Of a DNA stretch of 64,000 nucleotides, positions 37,784 through 46,824 are shown in pieces. Source of the DNA: Candidatus Thioglobus sp. MED-G25 (GTDB lineage Bacteria; Pseudomonadota; Gammaproteobacteria; Arenicellales; UBA868). Position 1 is the stretch's first letter, and every line of letters begins with the position of its first letter. Made by a program: the position numbers and the translations under genes. The notes below the pieces were generated by a model. It saw nothing but the letters and a program-made list of their open reading frames with translations. It made no database searches and was not told the origin of the DNA. The stretch spans positions 29,940 through 93,939 of the forward strand of contig NTKC01000006.1 of assembly GCA_002456995.1 (NCBI GenBank), in the 5' to 3' direction.

Positions 37784-38872
37784 ATGATCCCTGAAAAAAA
37801 CACGCCTGTTGTCGTCGGTATCTCTGGTGGTGTGGATTCATCGATTGCAGCCTGGCAGCTTAAGGAGTGGGGTCACGAAGTCATCGGCCTGTTCATGAAG
37901 AACTGGGAGGAAGACGACGATGCATCTTACTGTGCCGCGGCTGAGGATCTTAAAATCGCACAACATGTTTGCCGGCAGTTGGACGTTCCCCTGCATACCG
38001 TTAACTTTTCACACGAATACTGGGAACGGGTCTTCAAAATCTTTCTTCAACAGTACCAAGCTGGACGCACACCCAACCCCGACGTACTGTGTAATCGAGA
38101 AATAAAATTTCGAGAGTTTCTGGACCATGCCAATCGACTCGGCGCCAAGTACATTGCAACTGGTCACTATGCTCAAATTGATTCAAACCCGACCGCTCTC
38201 TCTTTGCTCAAGGGGAATGACCCAAGTAAAGACCAGTCTTATTTCCTCTATACCCTCGGCCAGGCCGAACTGCAACACACTTTATTTCCGATTGGCGCCA
38301 TGCTGAAATCCGAAGTACGTCAAATAGCGCGGTCGCTCGGGATGCCAAATGCAGACCGAAAAGACAGCACGGGCATCTGCTTCATCGGAGAACGGCGATT
38401 CCGCGACTTTCTCGCACGTTATCTGCCCCCCTCCCCCGGCCAGATCTGCACCCTGGATAACACCGTGATTGGTGAGCACCAGGGTTTGTGGTTCTATACC
38501 TTAGGCCAGCGTCACGGCCTGGATATAGGTGGTCCAGGAGACGCTTGGTATGTGGCTGCCAAGGATATGGCTCGAAATGTACTGCGTGTTGTACAGGGAC
38601 ACGATCACCCGGCATTGATGCGGAACTCTGCACAAGCAGAAGAGCTCAGCTGGGTGGAAAACGATCCGCCACAGTTTCCATTTCGCTGTTCAGCAAAAAC
38701 TCGCTATCGCCAGGCTGATCAGGCCTGCACACTGTCCAGTATCGGCCCAGGCAAAATTGAGATCACTTTCGAACAACCTCAAAGAGCCATAACACCCGGT
38801 CAAGCACTGGTGTTATACGATGGTAGTCGGCTAATCGGTGGGGGAGTATTCTGCGACCTGATCAACGGGTGA
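37784..38872 (+). CDS. mnmA: tRNA-specific 2-thiouridylase MnmA
   Basis: Thiolates uridine 34 of Lys, Glu and Gln tRNAs using sulfur relayed from cysteine desulfurase. The 362-residue protein has the PP-loop SGGVDSS (residues 14-20), catalytic Cys103 (VLCNREIKF) and Cys199 (GICFIGERRF), GHYAQID and the C-terminal beta-barrel with QALVLYDG. The stop overlaps the stop of the convergent kinase-like gene by 11 bases, so the two 3' ends share sequence. Confidence 0.97.
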   Translation: MIPEKNTPVVVGISGGVDSSIAAWQLKEWGHEVIGLFMKNWEEDDDASYCAAAEDLKIAQHVCRQLDVPLHTVNFSHEYWERVFKIFLQQYQAGRTPNPDVLCNREIKFREFLDHANRLGAKYIATGHYAQIDSNPTALSLLKGNDPSKDQSYFLYTLGQAELQHTLFPIGAMLKSEVRQIARSLGMPNADRKDSTGICFIGERRFRDFLARYLPPSPGQICTLDNTVIGEHQGLWFYTLGQRHGLDIGGPGDAWYVAAKDMARNVLRVVQGHDHPALMRNSAQAEELSWVENDPPQFPFRCSAKTRYRQADQACTLSSIGPGKIEITFEQPQRAITPGQALVLYDGSRLIGGGVFCDLING

Positions 38873-39539
38873 GTAGGATCCGACTTAAACGCCGAATCAG
38901 CTTACCCGTATTCCGTGCACCACGAGCGAACCACCCGACATGCTTGATCCTGTTCCGCTGCTCATCCGAGAGCAGCTCGGGTGCCACTTGTTGTTTGAGT
39001 TTTAGTACGGCATCCCGGTCAACACGACAAAACCGTCGGAACACCGCGCGCGATAACAGATTCCAGCGCCGGCCCTCGAAAAAACAAGCAACAAAATCAA
39101 CTATAAAAACCTCGCCGCGGTCGTTTACCAACACATTGTTCAGGCTTCGAAGATCACAATGCGCAACACCCAATTGGTGAATCGCAGCGAGGCGTTGTTC
39201 CAGCGTAATAAAAAACTGCTTCCAGAATTCTGTATCACGCTGAAGCGTTTTAAAGGGTGACGCACTGAACCACTCCATAAGCAGCGCCCTCGATCCTCGG
39301 CGACCTATCAGTAACGGAACTCCGTCAATGGACGACAAACATCTCAATGCCTTAGATTCCCGGCGCGCCAGAATTCGCCCTAACAACATTGAAAACAAAG
39401 GATCACAGCCTGCGTGGTCTTTTAATACAGCATCTCGATCACCCAGATTCACTCTCAAGACACGCGCACGGGTACCACCACCTTCACGAAGTGTGTCGAC
39501 GACTGTCCATCTGTCGATATTGTCAGCTGCAATAGACAT
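38862..39539 (-). CDS. RIO-like / lipopolysaccharide-kinase-like phosphotransferase
   Basis: A 225-residue protein with a compact protein-kinase fold. The likely nucleotide Lys is K40 (DAVLKDHAG). The catalytic loop is HCDLRSLNNVLV, with Asp129 and Asn134, and the metal-binding aspartate is Asp148 in FIVDFV (DF, as in RIO-type kinases, instead of DFG). Small bacterial proteins of this kind include RIO1-like kinases and KdkA-type lipopolysaccharide kinases, so the substrate could be a protein or a sugar lipid. The start overlaps the end of the MATE gene by 17 bases, implying cotranscription; the stop overlaps mnmA. Confidence 0.75.
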   Translation of the reverse strand: MSIAADNIDRWTVVDTLREGGGTRARVLRVNLGDRDAVLKDHAGCDPLFSMLLGRILARRESKALRCLSSIDGVPLLIGRRGSRALLMEWFSASPFKTLQRDTEFWKQFFITLEQRLAAIHQLGVAHCDLRSLNNVLVNDRGEVFIVDFVACFFEGRRWNLLSRAVFRRFCRVDRDAVLKLKQQVAPELLSDEQRNRIKHVGWFARGARNTGKLIRRLSRILLTR

Positions 39540-40890
39540 GGCTTGCTAAAAGCTTTCGCGACTTTAACTCGAACCGCCAACCTAAAAGAATCGCTGTAAG
39601 TCCGATACCAACTACCATACCGTACCAAAGCCCGGTCGGGCCCCAATTTACACCCAGTATCCAAGCTACAGGAAATCCAACTACCCAGTATGCCAAAACT
39701 GAAATCCACATCACCGCATTGACATCCTTCAGTCCTCTCAGAGCACCTGCACCAGCCATATAAAGACCATCAAACAACTGAAATAAAGCAGCCACCATTA
39801 ATAACGATACCGCAATGTCGGTAACTTCTGGTTCGCTAGTATAAATACTGGCGATAATTCCCGGAAACATAGTCATGAACAATACCGAAGGCAGCATTAG
39901 TACAGTCGCTGTTGCAATTCCTAGCCATCCTCTCAATCGGACTTCAGCCATATTCCCACTGCCAACCGACTGCCCAACCCGAGCCATGACGGCACTTGAA
40001 ATTCCGACTGCAACCATAAAAATAACAGTCGCAAAATTTATAACTAATTGATGCGCAGCCAGCGCAACATGGCCAAAACGTCCCATCAACAGGTTTATCG
40101 CGTTATAAAAAGCTGAATCGAGTACTAGCGAAATTGAAATCGGTACGCCCAGTCGAAAAAGTGCGCCCAGTCGAGCAAAGACAGGGAAAGTTAGCCCATC
40201 AAACAACCCCAGGTCACGGTATTTAGGGGTAAACAGCATATAGCCACTCAGTAAGATCGCAGCCAAGATCATCCCTCCAGCAAATGTCAGAGCAGCGCCA
40301 TCAACACCCAGTGCGGGAAATCCAAGATTTCCATAAATCAGTACCCAGTTTCCTAACACTACGATTGGCAGAACTAGGATTTGAATCACCATCATAGGCC
40401 TGGAATTTCCTGTTGCCTCGCAGAAAAACCGCATCACAAGATACACACACACTGCAGGCATAGACCATGACCCGATGCTCAGATAACTTTTCACCAACGG
40501 AATGACTTGTGAATCGACACCGACGTGGTCCATTACTCCACCAATATTGCGCATCAGAACAAATGCCAGCATGCCTATCACAAGCGCCATCCATAAACCC
40601 TGCTGAAAATCACGCCGCATCTCGAGATGTCTGCCTGCCCCCTGGTGCTGGGCAATGGTGGGAGATAACCCCATCAGCAGACCCATGCTTCCCAACCAAA
40701 CGAATACCCAAAAGGATGTGCCAAGACCAACTGCGGCAAGTTCTCGTGAGCCAACCCGACCCATCATGATGATGGCAATTGTCCCCTGACTGACCTGCAG
40801 AAGTTGGGTAAATATTATGGGGATTCCTAAACGGAGCAGTCCCGCCAACTCTGACCACATCTTAATTTTCACAATTGTATTTGTTGCCAA
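39523..40890 (-). CDS. MATE family efflux transporter
   Basis: A 455-residue protein with about 12 membrane helices, a cation-coupled multidrug and toxin exporter of the NorM/DinF type. The N-terminus LRLGIPIIFTQLLQVSQGTI and the pattern MMGRVGSRELAAVGLGTSFW are typical of the first helices. The second half repeats the bundle (FRLGVPISISLVLDSAFYNAINLLMGRFG). It precedes and overlaps the kinase-like gene by 17 bases on the same strand, and follows the CLC gene by 38 bases. The exported compound is unknown. Confidence 0.92.
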   Translation of the reverse strand: MATNTIVKIKMWSELAGLLRLGIPIIFTQLLQVSQGTIAIIMMGRVGSRELAAVGLGTSFWVFVWLGSMGLLMGLSPTIAQHQGAGRHLEMRRDFQQGLWMALVIGMLAFVLMRNIGGVMDHVGVDSQVIPLVKSYLSIGSWSMPAVCVYLVMRFFCEATGNSRPMMVIQILVLPIVVLGNWVLIYGNLGFPALGVDGAALTFAGGMILAAILLSGYMLFTPKYRDLGLFDGLTFPVFARLGALFRLGVPISISLVLDSAFYNAINLLMGRFGHVALAAHQLVINFATVIFMVAVGISSAVMARVGQSVGSGNMAEVRLRGWLGIATATVLMLPSVLFMTMFPGIIASIYTSEPEVTDIAVSLLMVAALFQLFDGLYMAGAGALRGLKDVNAVMWISVLAYWVVGFPVAWILGVNWGPTGLWYGMVVGIGLTAILLGWRFELKSRKLLASHVYCS

Positions 40891-40928
40891 GCACAGGTCG
40901 AGAATTCACAGTCGCAACCATGCCCTAT

Positions 40929-42668
40929 TCAGGCAGTGGCTTGCTCTTCTTCTCTTATACGGTTCAAGGTCGACCGATAGGTGGTAACAATTCTTGAGCG
41001 GGAAACGACACCCAGAAACTCTCTGTGTTCATCACTCTCAACCACAGCTAGCCAGTCCTGGCTATGATCAACTATCTGTTCCATTGCAGAGGCCAAATTC
41101 GTTTCGGGAAATAAAACAACACTTAGTGGTAGGGTAACTTGGGACACCGGCCAAGCAGTAGAATCTGGCTGATCAATAATCAGTAGTCGTATCGCTTCGT
41201 AACCAAGAGTCCCAGTCAACACATGTTGGTCGTCAACTACCCAGGCTAGATTGCGGTCGTACACGTCCATTTGTGCCAGTACTTCGGCCAGAGTATTTGA
41301 GTCACAAACTGTTACCAGCGGTGCATCCATCAACTCCTCGACCAGTTGAGTTTGCAGCAGTAGATAATCGCGGCCCCGACTGACATCAACACCACGATTG
41401 AGAAGCTGAACATCAAACCAGGATCGCCCAAATATTCGATACGACACTAGGTTAGCAAAAACCACACTCAGCATGGCTGCCGTCGTCAGTTCGTAGTTCC
41501 GCGTCAGCTCAAACACAATCAGAATTGCGGAAAGTGGAGCACCAATCACTGGGCTAGCTACAGCTACAGCCCCGCACACTGCAAAAATTCCGAGGCCAGA
41601 ATGTCCGGATTCCAGTACCATAGCTAACCCTTCACCGACCAAAGCACCAAAAAGAAGACCGATCACCAAAGCCGGTGTAAACACCCCACTCGCAAGCCCA
41701 AACCCCACGCATACTGCCGTGAGCACCAACTTAGCTATTAGAATTATGACGAGGTCGCCCATGCCAAATACATTTCCTTCAAGTGTCGAATGCATGGTGC
41801 TGATTCCGATTCCTGTGACTTCAGGGAGCCAGATCAGGCACAGTCCGACTGGAACTCCTGCCAATGCAGGTTTCAGAATAGACGGTACAGGCAAATCAAA
41901 AGACCGATGTTCAGTCCATAACATTAAACGCATAAAGACAACAGCGAGAACTGCGCTTGCTAGACCGAGAGCAATGAATAGAACGTAATCCGTGATATGT
42001 CCTACGGTACTTGCGGACATAGCCAGCAAGGGCTGCTGATCAAGCATCGGACCTGCAATGATATAGCCCACGATAGCTGAGACTGTTACTGGAGCAAAAG
42101 CGCGGAGTGAGAAATGACGCAATACCACTTCGTGGGCAAACAGAACACCCGCGATCGGGGCGGTGAAAGCTGTCGAAATAGCAGCCGCAACACCACAGGC
42201 GATACCTGTGCTGCCTACCCAGGCGCCCGAACCCATGAAGCGAGAAATGGCTGAGCCCACTGTCGCGCCCAGGTGAACCAACGGCCCATATTGACCTGCT
42301 GATGCGCCTACCCCTAGACCCACTAAACTGGCAGTAACAGACCGGACACCGACCGACAGCGGCATTTCCCCCCTGAAGGTCTGAACAGATTCGACAACAT
42401 CTGCCGGGCCTTGAATGTTTCCCTGCGGCAACCGAGCACGAAGACCACCTACCAACAGACCCCCGATGACTGGAATCGCAAAAAGCAGCAAACCAGCTAA
42501 TCCGGACCGTAGTCCACTATGGTTGTCACCGGAACCCAACAAGTGGGTGTAACAGAAATTCAGAATCCAGATAAATCCGACTGTACCTCCCGCTGTCGCA
42601 ACACCGATCGCGCCACCAGCCACGAGCACCCATCCTATTCGGATTACTGTATCCATACCTCGAATCAT
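40929..42668 (-). CDS. CLC family chloride channel with CBS domains
   Basis: A 579-residue CLC protein: about 430 residues of membrane domain, then two CBS domains (roughly residues 440-570, including LVTVCDSNTLAEVLAQMDVYDR and LASAMEQIVDHSQDWLAVVE). The filter region GVFTPALVIG and the NYEL Tyr are present. By alignment with E. coli ClC-ec1 by eye, the gating Glu148 position (GREGP) reads GQYGP with Tyr127, and the proton Glu203 position reads Val181 (LFAHEVVLR). Both changes point to a chloride channel more than a Cl/H exchanger. ATG 42668 overlaps the MFS stop by four bases (ATGA); the longer open frame upstream of it is antisense-like noise over the MFS gene. Confidence 0.9.
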   Translation of the reverse strand: MIRGMDTVIRIGWVLVAGGAIGVATAGGTVGFIWILNFCYTHLLGSGDNHSGLRSGLAGLLLFAIPVIGGLLVGGLRARLPQGNIQGPADVVESVQTFRGEMPLSVGVRSVTASLVGLGVGASAGQYGPLVHLGATVGSAISRFMGSGAWVGSTGIACGVAAAISTAFTAPIAGVLFAHEVVLRHFSLRAFAPVTVSAIVGYIIAGPMLDQQPLLAMSASTVGHITDYVLFIALGLASAVLAVVFMRLMLWTEHRSFDLPVPSILKPALAGVPVGLCLIWLPEVTGIGISTMHSTLEGNVFGMGDLVIILIAKLVLTAVCVGFGLASGVFTPALVIGLLFGALVGEGLAMVLESGHSGLGIFAVCGAVAVASPVIGAPLSAILIVFELTRNYELTTAAMLSVVFANLVSYRIFGRSWFDVQLLNRGVDVSRGRDYLLLQTQLVEELMDAPLVTVCDSNTLAEVLAQMDVYDRNLAWVVDDQHVLTGTLGYEAIRLLIIDQPDSTAWPVSQVTLPLSVVLFPETNLASAMEQIVDHSQDWLAVVESDEHREFLGVVSRSRIVTTYRSTLNRIREEEQATA

Positions 42669-43870
42669 GGCGTTGATCTGACCACTACATCGGTCCTCGG
42701 TGCTCGCCGAAAACGGGGCACCATACAAAAAACAATAAACAAAGTTGCCGATGCTCCCATCATCAATGGAAATCCATTTGGCCCCCAGACATCCATGCTG
42801 TAGCCGGCGATAACAGGTCCCGCTAATCCACCAAGCCCCCAGAATACACCGAATGATGCGATGGCTATCGCCAATTCGTTCCCACGAAACCATTGTCCCG
42901 CCAAAGTCAAAGTAATGGTGTATACGCCGGCGAAAAAACCCATCCAAACAAACAACGTTAAAAACAACAACCAAGGCACCATAATCACAAAGGGCATTAC
43001 AACTGCCCCGGCAATACCTACCAAACCACATACGACCATCACACCGACACGGCTGAAGTAATCCCCCAACCAGCCAATAGGAAATTGCAACACTGCACTA
43101 CCAATAGCAGCGAAAAACAACATCAACGCGGCGGTAGCTTCTGTTAAACCACTTCTGACTCCATAAACTGGTAACAGTCCAACACTGGCCATCTCTTTAA
43201 GCGCCAGCACAAAAACCGCAACAACCAACAACGGCGCAACTCGCACAAAGCTCAGTATGTTGAATCTAGGTGACTCCAATCCATCTGGTGAATAGTTATT
43301 AACCAATAACAATGGCGCGATCGCAATCGACATCAGACCGATACCTATCAGAAATGGTAAGTGTCCCTCAATCCCAGTCATGGACAATACCAACGGTCCG
43401 ATCGCGAAACTCAATCCCAACATGGTGTTGTACAACCCTATGACACGCCCCCGGAGCGATTCAGGTGTGATCTCATTAAGCCAGGTCTCTGACACGACAA
43501 ATACGATACCGCCGGAAAAACCACCGAGAAATCGAATTACAAACCATGCCAACAGCTTGTCAGTCAGCATCAGCCAAATAATCAGAAGAATCTCTACAAA
43601 AACACCTGCTAAAAGTAACTTTCTTCCCCCTGCCATTTTCAAAAAATACGGCACGAAGAATGAACTTAGCATCACGCCGATAGCTGGTGTGGTTGCCAAG
43701 CTACCAATCAAAAAATTACTGGCGCCACGTTGCTCAAGGAGTAGTGACAACAAAGGACTGTAGATACTAAAGACCATACCAAACAGGCAAATACATCCGA
43801 TCACAGAGATTAGCGATTGAAGATGCAAATCCTTCCAAGAAGACGGAGTGAACGTATTGTGTACCAACAA
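42665..43870 (-). CDS. MFS transporter
   Basis: A 401-residue, 12-helix major facilitator. The loop 2-3 region is FFVPYFLKMAGGRKLLLAG, with an ESLRGRVIGLYNTMLGLSFAIGP stretch following helix 4 and GWLGDYFSRVGVMV in the second half, as in sugar/drug MFS proteins of the YcaD-like type. No substrate can be named. Translation appears to begin at TTG 43870, since the next in-frame ATG would remove the first helix. It is the first gene of a run MFS, CLC, MATE, kinase-like on the minus strand, with ATGA coupling to CLC. Confidence 0.88.
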   Translation of the reverse strand: MLVHNTFTPSSWKDLHLQSLISVIGCICLFGMVFSIYSPLLSLLLEQRGASNFLIGSLATTPAIGVMLSSFFVPYFLKMAGGRKLLLAGVFVEILLIIWLMLTDKLLAWFVIRFLGGFSGGIVFVVSETWLNEITPESLRGRVIGLYNTMLGLSFAIGPLVLSMTGIEGHLPFLIGIGLMSIAIAPLLLVNNYSPDGLESPRFNILSFVRVAPLLVVAVFVLALKEMASVGLLPVYGVRSGLTEATAALMLFFAAIGSAVLQFPIGWLGDYFSRVGVMVVCGLVGIAGAVVMPFVIMVPWLLFLTLFVWMGFFAGVYTITLTLAGQWFRGNELAIAIASFGVFWGLGGLAGPVIAGYSMDVWGPNGFPLMMGASATLFIVFCMVPRFRRAPRTDVVVRSTP

Positions 43871-44174
43871 ATTGATTAGCCTGTAGAACTTTAGTTAGAC
43901 ATCCGCCAAAGTAATTACGGCTTAACTCATTGGATTCTGTTTGATCCAAGCTAACCGAATTACGCAGCTTGTAACTCTGCTATTCGCACGAGCCATGCGG
44001 AAGGACGGGGTATTTTGTAACAAATGCAAGTGCCCTGCATGATTATTCGCTATCAATACTAGCGTCGGCATATAGAATAGGTTCACCCATCAACCAACAC
44101 GTCACCGCTAGATCACTGCTATCAACTGGTCGCTGGTCAGCAGATGACTCTTGCACAGCAATCGAACAAAAAAC
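43871..44174. other. Intergenic region between divergent MFS and RidA genes
   Basis: These 304 bases separate two divergent transcripts and so should carry both promoters. I see no ORF, no strong hairpin and no consensus -35/-10 pair. A short direct repeat (CTGGTCG then CTGGTCA, near 44130) is the only local structure, and it is too short to interpret. Confidence 0.5.
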
Positions 44175-44531
44175 ATGATCACACGAATCAGAGGCCGATA
44201 TCTCGGGCGGAATGCATCTTCAGCTTATAAAGACCTTGTCTGGGCAGTCGGCACCGCCAAAGACACAACGGTTGGAATCGAAGAGCAGACAACACAAACG
44301 CTAGCGGCCTTGGACAACCTCCTGCAGGAGCAAGGGTCACATCGATCACAGATCGCATCTGCACAGGTCTACCTGACGAACATGGCCAATAAATCCGCGA
44401 TGGATCGCATCTGGTGTGACTGGCTGGGCGACGATCCACAGCATTGGCCGCAAAGGGTCTGTATTGGTGTCGACTTACATGGCGACATGCTGATTGAAAT
44501 CAGCGTGACAGCCGTTCGGCTGGAGGATTAA
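44175..44531 (+). CDS. RidA family protein
   Basis: A 118-residue YjgF/YER057c/UK114-type protein from ATG 44175. RidA enzymes hydrolyse reactive enamine/imine intermediates released by PLP enzymes. The conserved Arg is in PQRVCIGVDL and a conserved Glu in LIEISVTAVRL; the N-terminus (SSAYKDLVWAVGTAK) replaces the more usual Y-S-Q-A start. Its sequence places it in a divergent Rid subgroup, so deaminase activity is not certain. It opens a collinear run of six genes to the LeuD-like gene. A neighbouring region rich in PLP aminotransferases makes an imine-clearing role sensible, but this is inference. Confidence 0.85.
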   Translation: MITRIRGRYLGRNASSAYKDLVWAVGTAKDTTVGIEEQTTQTLAALDNLLQEQGSHRSQIASAQVYLTNMANKSAMDRIWCDWLGDDPQHWPQRVCIGVDLHGDMLIEISVTAVRLED

Positions 44532-44570
44532 GCACTGTCTTAAAGTGCCTTCCGTACTGCAGAGCCTGAC

Positions 44571-45764
44571 GTGAACGCACTCTTTCGATCGGCCCCTTAC
44601 CGCAGACTGTGGTGCAATAGCGCTCTCAATGCTGTCAGCATGGGTGGCGATTATGTGCTCATTGGCTGGCTGGTATTGGATGTGACACAAAGTTCGAGCT
44701 GGGTCGGCATCGCATTTGCACTCTACTACCTACCAAACATCATATTTGGCGTCATTGGAGGTGGGATAGCGGATCGGTTTCCGCGTCGTGGGCTTCTTCA
44801 GAGTCTCGACTTTGGCGCTGCCGGATTAATCATCCTGTTTTCAGTACTGTTCGTTTATCAAACCCCGCAAGCACCCCTCGTTCTGGCACTGACCTTGGTA
44901 CTGGGCAGCTTACGAGCTATTAAGAACCCAGTTCGGCTAGCACTTGCTTATGACTTTGCCGGGCGGCAACAAGCGACTCGAGCCCTCTCGGGTATCAGTG
45001 TCGCAAGCCGTATAGGGATGCTGATCGGTGCAATTGCGATAGGGGTACTCACAGACCGTTTCGGCGTGGCAGTTGCCCTGATACTGATGGCATTGATGCA
45101 TACAGCAGCTGCGGGAGCGCTCACCGGAATGCGGTCAAGAAATCAGCGTGTTGCTGCTGATAACACCCCTTTGTGGCAAAACCTCAGCGACTACGTCAGA
45201 GAGTTCAGAGTAAACCGAGTGCTACTAATGCTGGTTCTGGTCACCGCAGGTATCGAATTATTCGGCACCTCCTACACCAGTGCGTTACCAGAACTGGCAA
45301 CATCTCGTCTGGCCCTGCGAGCTGATGGTCTCGGCCTGATGCATGCCGCCCAGGCATCTGGCGGCCTACTGATTGGCTTATTACTATTTGTCGTATCACC
45401 GCAAAAAAGACGCACCAGAATCTATGGTATCTGCGTATTACTTCTTGGAATCAGCATTATCACACTGGGACATGTTTCAGATATTCCCACTGTACTACTG
45501 ACGCTTGCCGTCGTCTCAGCAATGATATCGGCCTGGGACATCCTCACACAGAGTATGATGCAGTCGTGTGTGCCGGATCATTTGAGGGGTCGGTCGATGG
45601 GCGCATGGACGTTCGCGATAGGCTCATCCCCGTTGGGCCAACTCGAAATGGGTTTTCTCGTAACCGCCATTGGCATCGGACCCGCTCTCTACCTCAATGG
45701 TTTTGGAGTGCTACTTGTCATCCTGCTTGCCTTTACGGCGACGCCTGTACTGCGAAAACTGTAA
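44571..45764 (+). CDS. MFS transporter (EntS-like, MFS_3)
   Basis: A 397-residue 12-helix major facilitator. The start YRRLWCNSALNAVSMGGDYV, then WVGIAFALYYLPNIIFGVIGGGIADRFPRR, is that of the MFS_3 (enterobactin exporter EntS-like) group, usually exporters. PDHLRGRSMGAWTFAIGSSPLGQ marks the later signature. Translation begins at GTG 44571, 39 bases after the RidA gene. In its present setting it may move a pathway substrate or product; direction and substrate are unknown. Confidence 0.88.
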   Translation: MNALFRSAPYRRLWCNSALNAVSMGGDYVLIGWLVLDVTQSSSWVGIAFALYYLPNIIFGVIGGGIADRFPRRGLLQSLDFGAAGLIILFSVLFVYQTPQAPLVLALTLVLGSLRAIKNPVRLALAYDFAGRQQATRALSGISVASRIGMLIGAIAIGVLTDRFGVAVALILMALMHTAAAGALTGMRSRNQRVAADNTPLWQNLSDYVREFRVNRVLLMLVLVTAGIELFGTSYTSALPELATSRLALRADGLGLMHAAQASGGLLIGLLLFVVSPQKRRTRIYGICVLLLGISIITLGHVSDIPTVLLTLAVVSAMISAWDILTQSMMQSCVPDHLRGRSMGAWTFAIGSSPLGQLEMGFLVTAIGIGPALYLNGFGVLLVILLAFTATPVLRKL

Positions 45765-45807
45765 TATTATGGACATTCTGGCTTAACCATTATGAGCAAG
45801 AATTTCG

Positions 45808-46290
45808 ATGAACTTTGAGTCTTTGATCAAGAAAATGACCCGTGCAGCTGTGCAGGGCAATGGTGCAATGGTTGCCGACTGCTTTACTGCTGATGGGGTA
45901 TATCACGACGTCTTCTATGGGAATTTCACAGGTCAAGACATCGCTCGGATGATTGAGGATTATTTCCACCGTGATGGCGAGAACTTTAGGTGGGATATCT
46001 TTGAGCCGGTAGAGCAACGGAATATAGGTTATGCACGTTATGTATTCAGTTACGGTTCCCGACTGCCTGATTTTCAAGAGCAAAGGGCCATCTTTGAAGG
46101 CGTCGCAATTTGTCAGCTGCGTGATGGCAGAATTTCTGATTATCGGGAAGTGGCCACAGCCACAACGGGACTTGCTTTGATGGGGTTTTCATCCAACAAG
46201 ATTTCTAAATTTATTGCCCGTGAAGCAGATGCCCTGGTTAAACGACCCGAGTCAGCCAGTCACCTTGCTGCCTCAACCAGGCGCAGTTGA
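45808..46290 (+). CDS. SnoaL/NTF2-like protein
   Basis: A 160-residue protein with the NTF2-like cone fold: helix MTRAAVQGNGAMVADCFTADGVYHDVFYGNFTG and then strands with FEGVAICQLRDGRISDYREV. SnoaL-like proteins include isomerases, dehydratases and hydrolases of small molecules, but many have no known activity; a conserved Asp/His pair in the pocket (FTADGVYHD) is compatible with acid-base catalysis. It follows the MFS gene by 43 bases and precedes the thioesterase by 62, within one likely operon. No specific reaction can be assigned. Confidence 0.8.
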   Translation: MNFESLIKKMTRAAVQGNGAMVADCFTADGVYHDVFYGNFTGQDIARMIEDYFHRDGENFRWDIFEPVEQRNIGYARYVFSYGSRLPDFQEQRAIFEGVAICQLRDGRISDYREVATATTGLALMGFSSNKISKFIAREADALVKRPESASHLAASTRRS

Positions 46291-46352
46291 TAATGGCAGG
46301 GTATGCCTGCCCGTGTTGATCATCTAAATTAACTGAGCAGCCCGCAACACAT

Positions 46353-46802
46353 ATGAATGGACAGCCCACAATGACCAAACCCATACCCAAAAGTATGACC
46401 GACGGATTGAATGATCTTTTGGGCTTCCAGCTGACTGAATGGCGCTCGGGTTATGCTGTACTCGAAGTCGAGTTGGATGACCGGCATAAGAATCGGCAAG
46501 GTGGTCTGCATGGTGGCGTCACCGCCTCAATGATCGACGCTGTGACTGGTTATTGCGGCATATATGAACCGGATTCCAACAAACGCCGGGGCAATGTCAC
46601 TGTTTCTCTGAACATTAATTACATCAGCCGGCCCAAGGGCGCTCGGCTCAGAGCTACTGCAGAACTTATCCGGGCAGGGCGTCGACTCTACTTCGCTTCC
46701 GCTCGAGTGACAGATGAACAGGACACGCTCATCGCGACAGCTGAAGCTGTCTACGCCTATATTGAAAAGCAGCCGGATACCGGCTCGGCTGTGTCCTCAT
46801 AG
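46353..46802 (+). CDS. PaaI family hotdog thioesterase
   Basis: A 149-residue hotdog-fold protein, likely hydrolysing an acyl-CoA thioester. The PaaI signature GGLHGGVTASMIDAVTGYCG contains the conserved Gly-His-Gly part with Asp, followed by VTVSLNINYISRPKGARLRATAELIRAGRR. It lies between the NTF2-like gene and the LeuC-like gene, 22 bases before the latter. Its presence suggests that one intermediate of this pathway is a CoA ester, but no CoA ligase is in the same operon. Confidence 0.87.
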   Translation: MNGQPTMTKPIPKSMTDGLNDLLGFQLTEWRSGYAVLEVELDDRHKNRQGGLHGGVTASMIDAVTGYCGIYEPDSNKRRGNVTVSLNINYISRPKGARLRATAELIRAGRRLYFASARVTDEQDTLIATAEAVYAYIEKQPDTGSAVSS

Positions 46803-46824
46803 AATTCTTTGGAGTAGAAAATTT

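Noticed and set aside
42669-43031. Long N-terminal extension of the CLC frame
   Set aside because: It overlaps the MFS gene on the same strand in another frame and reads as low-quality coding; ATG 42668 with ATGA coupling gives the real start.
43871-44174. tRNA or small RNA gene in the largest gap
   Set aside because: No cloverleaf arms, CCA end or strong fold was seen by eye.
46714-46824. Upstream extension of the LeuC-like frame
   Set aside because: This part lies over the thioesterase gene and lacks LeuC similarity; GTG 46825 has a GGAG site.
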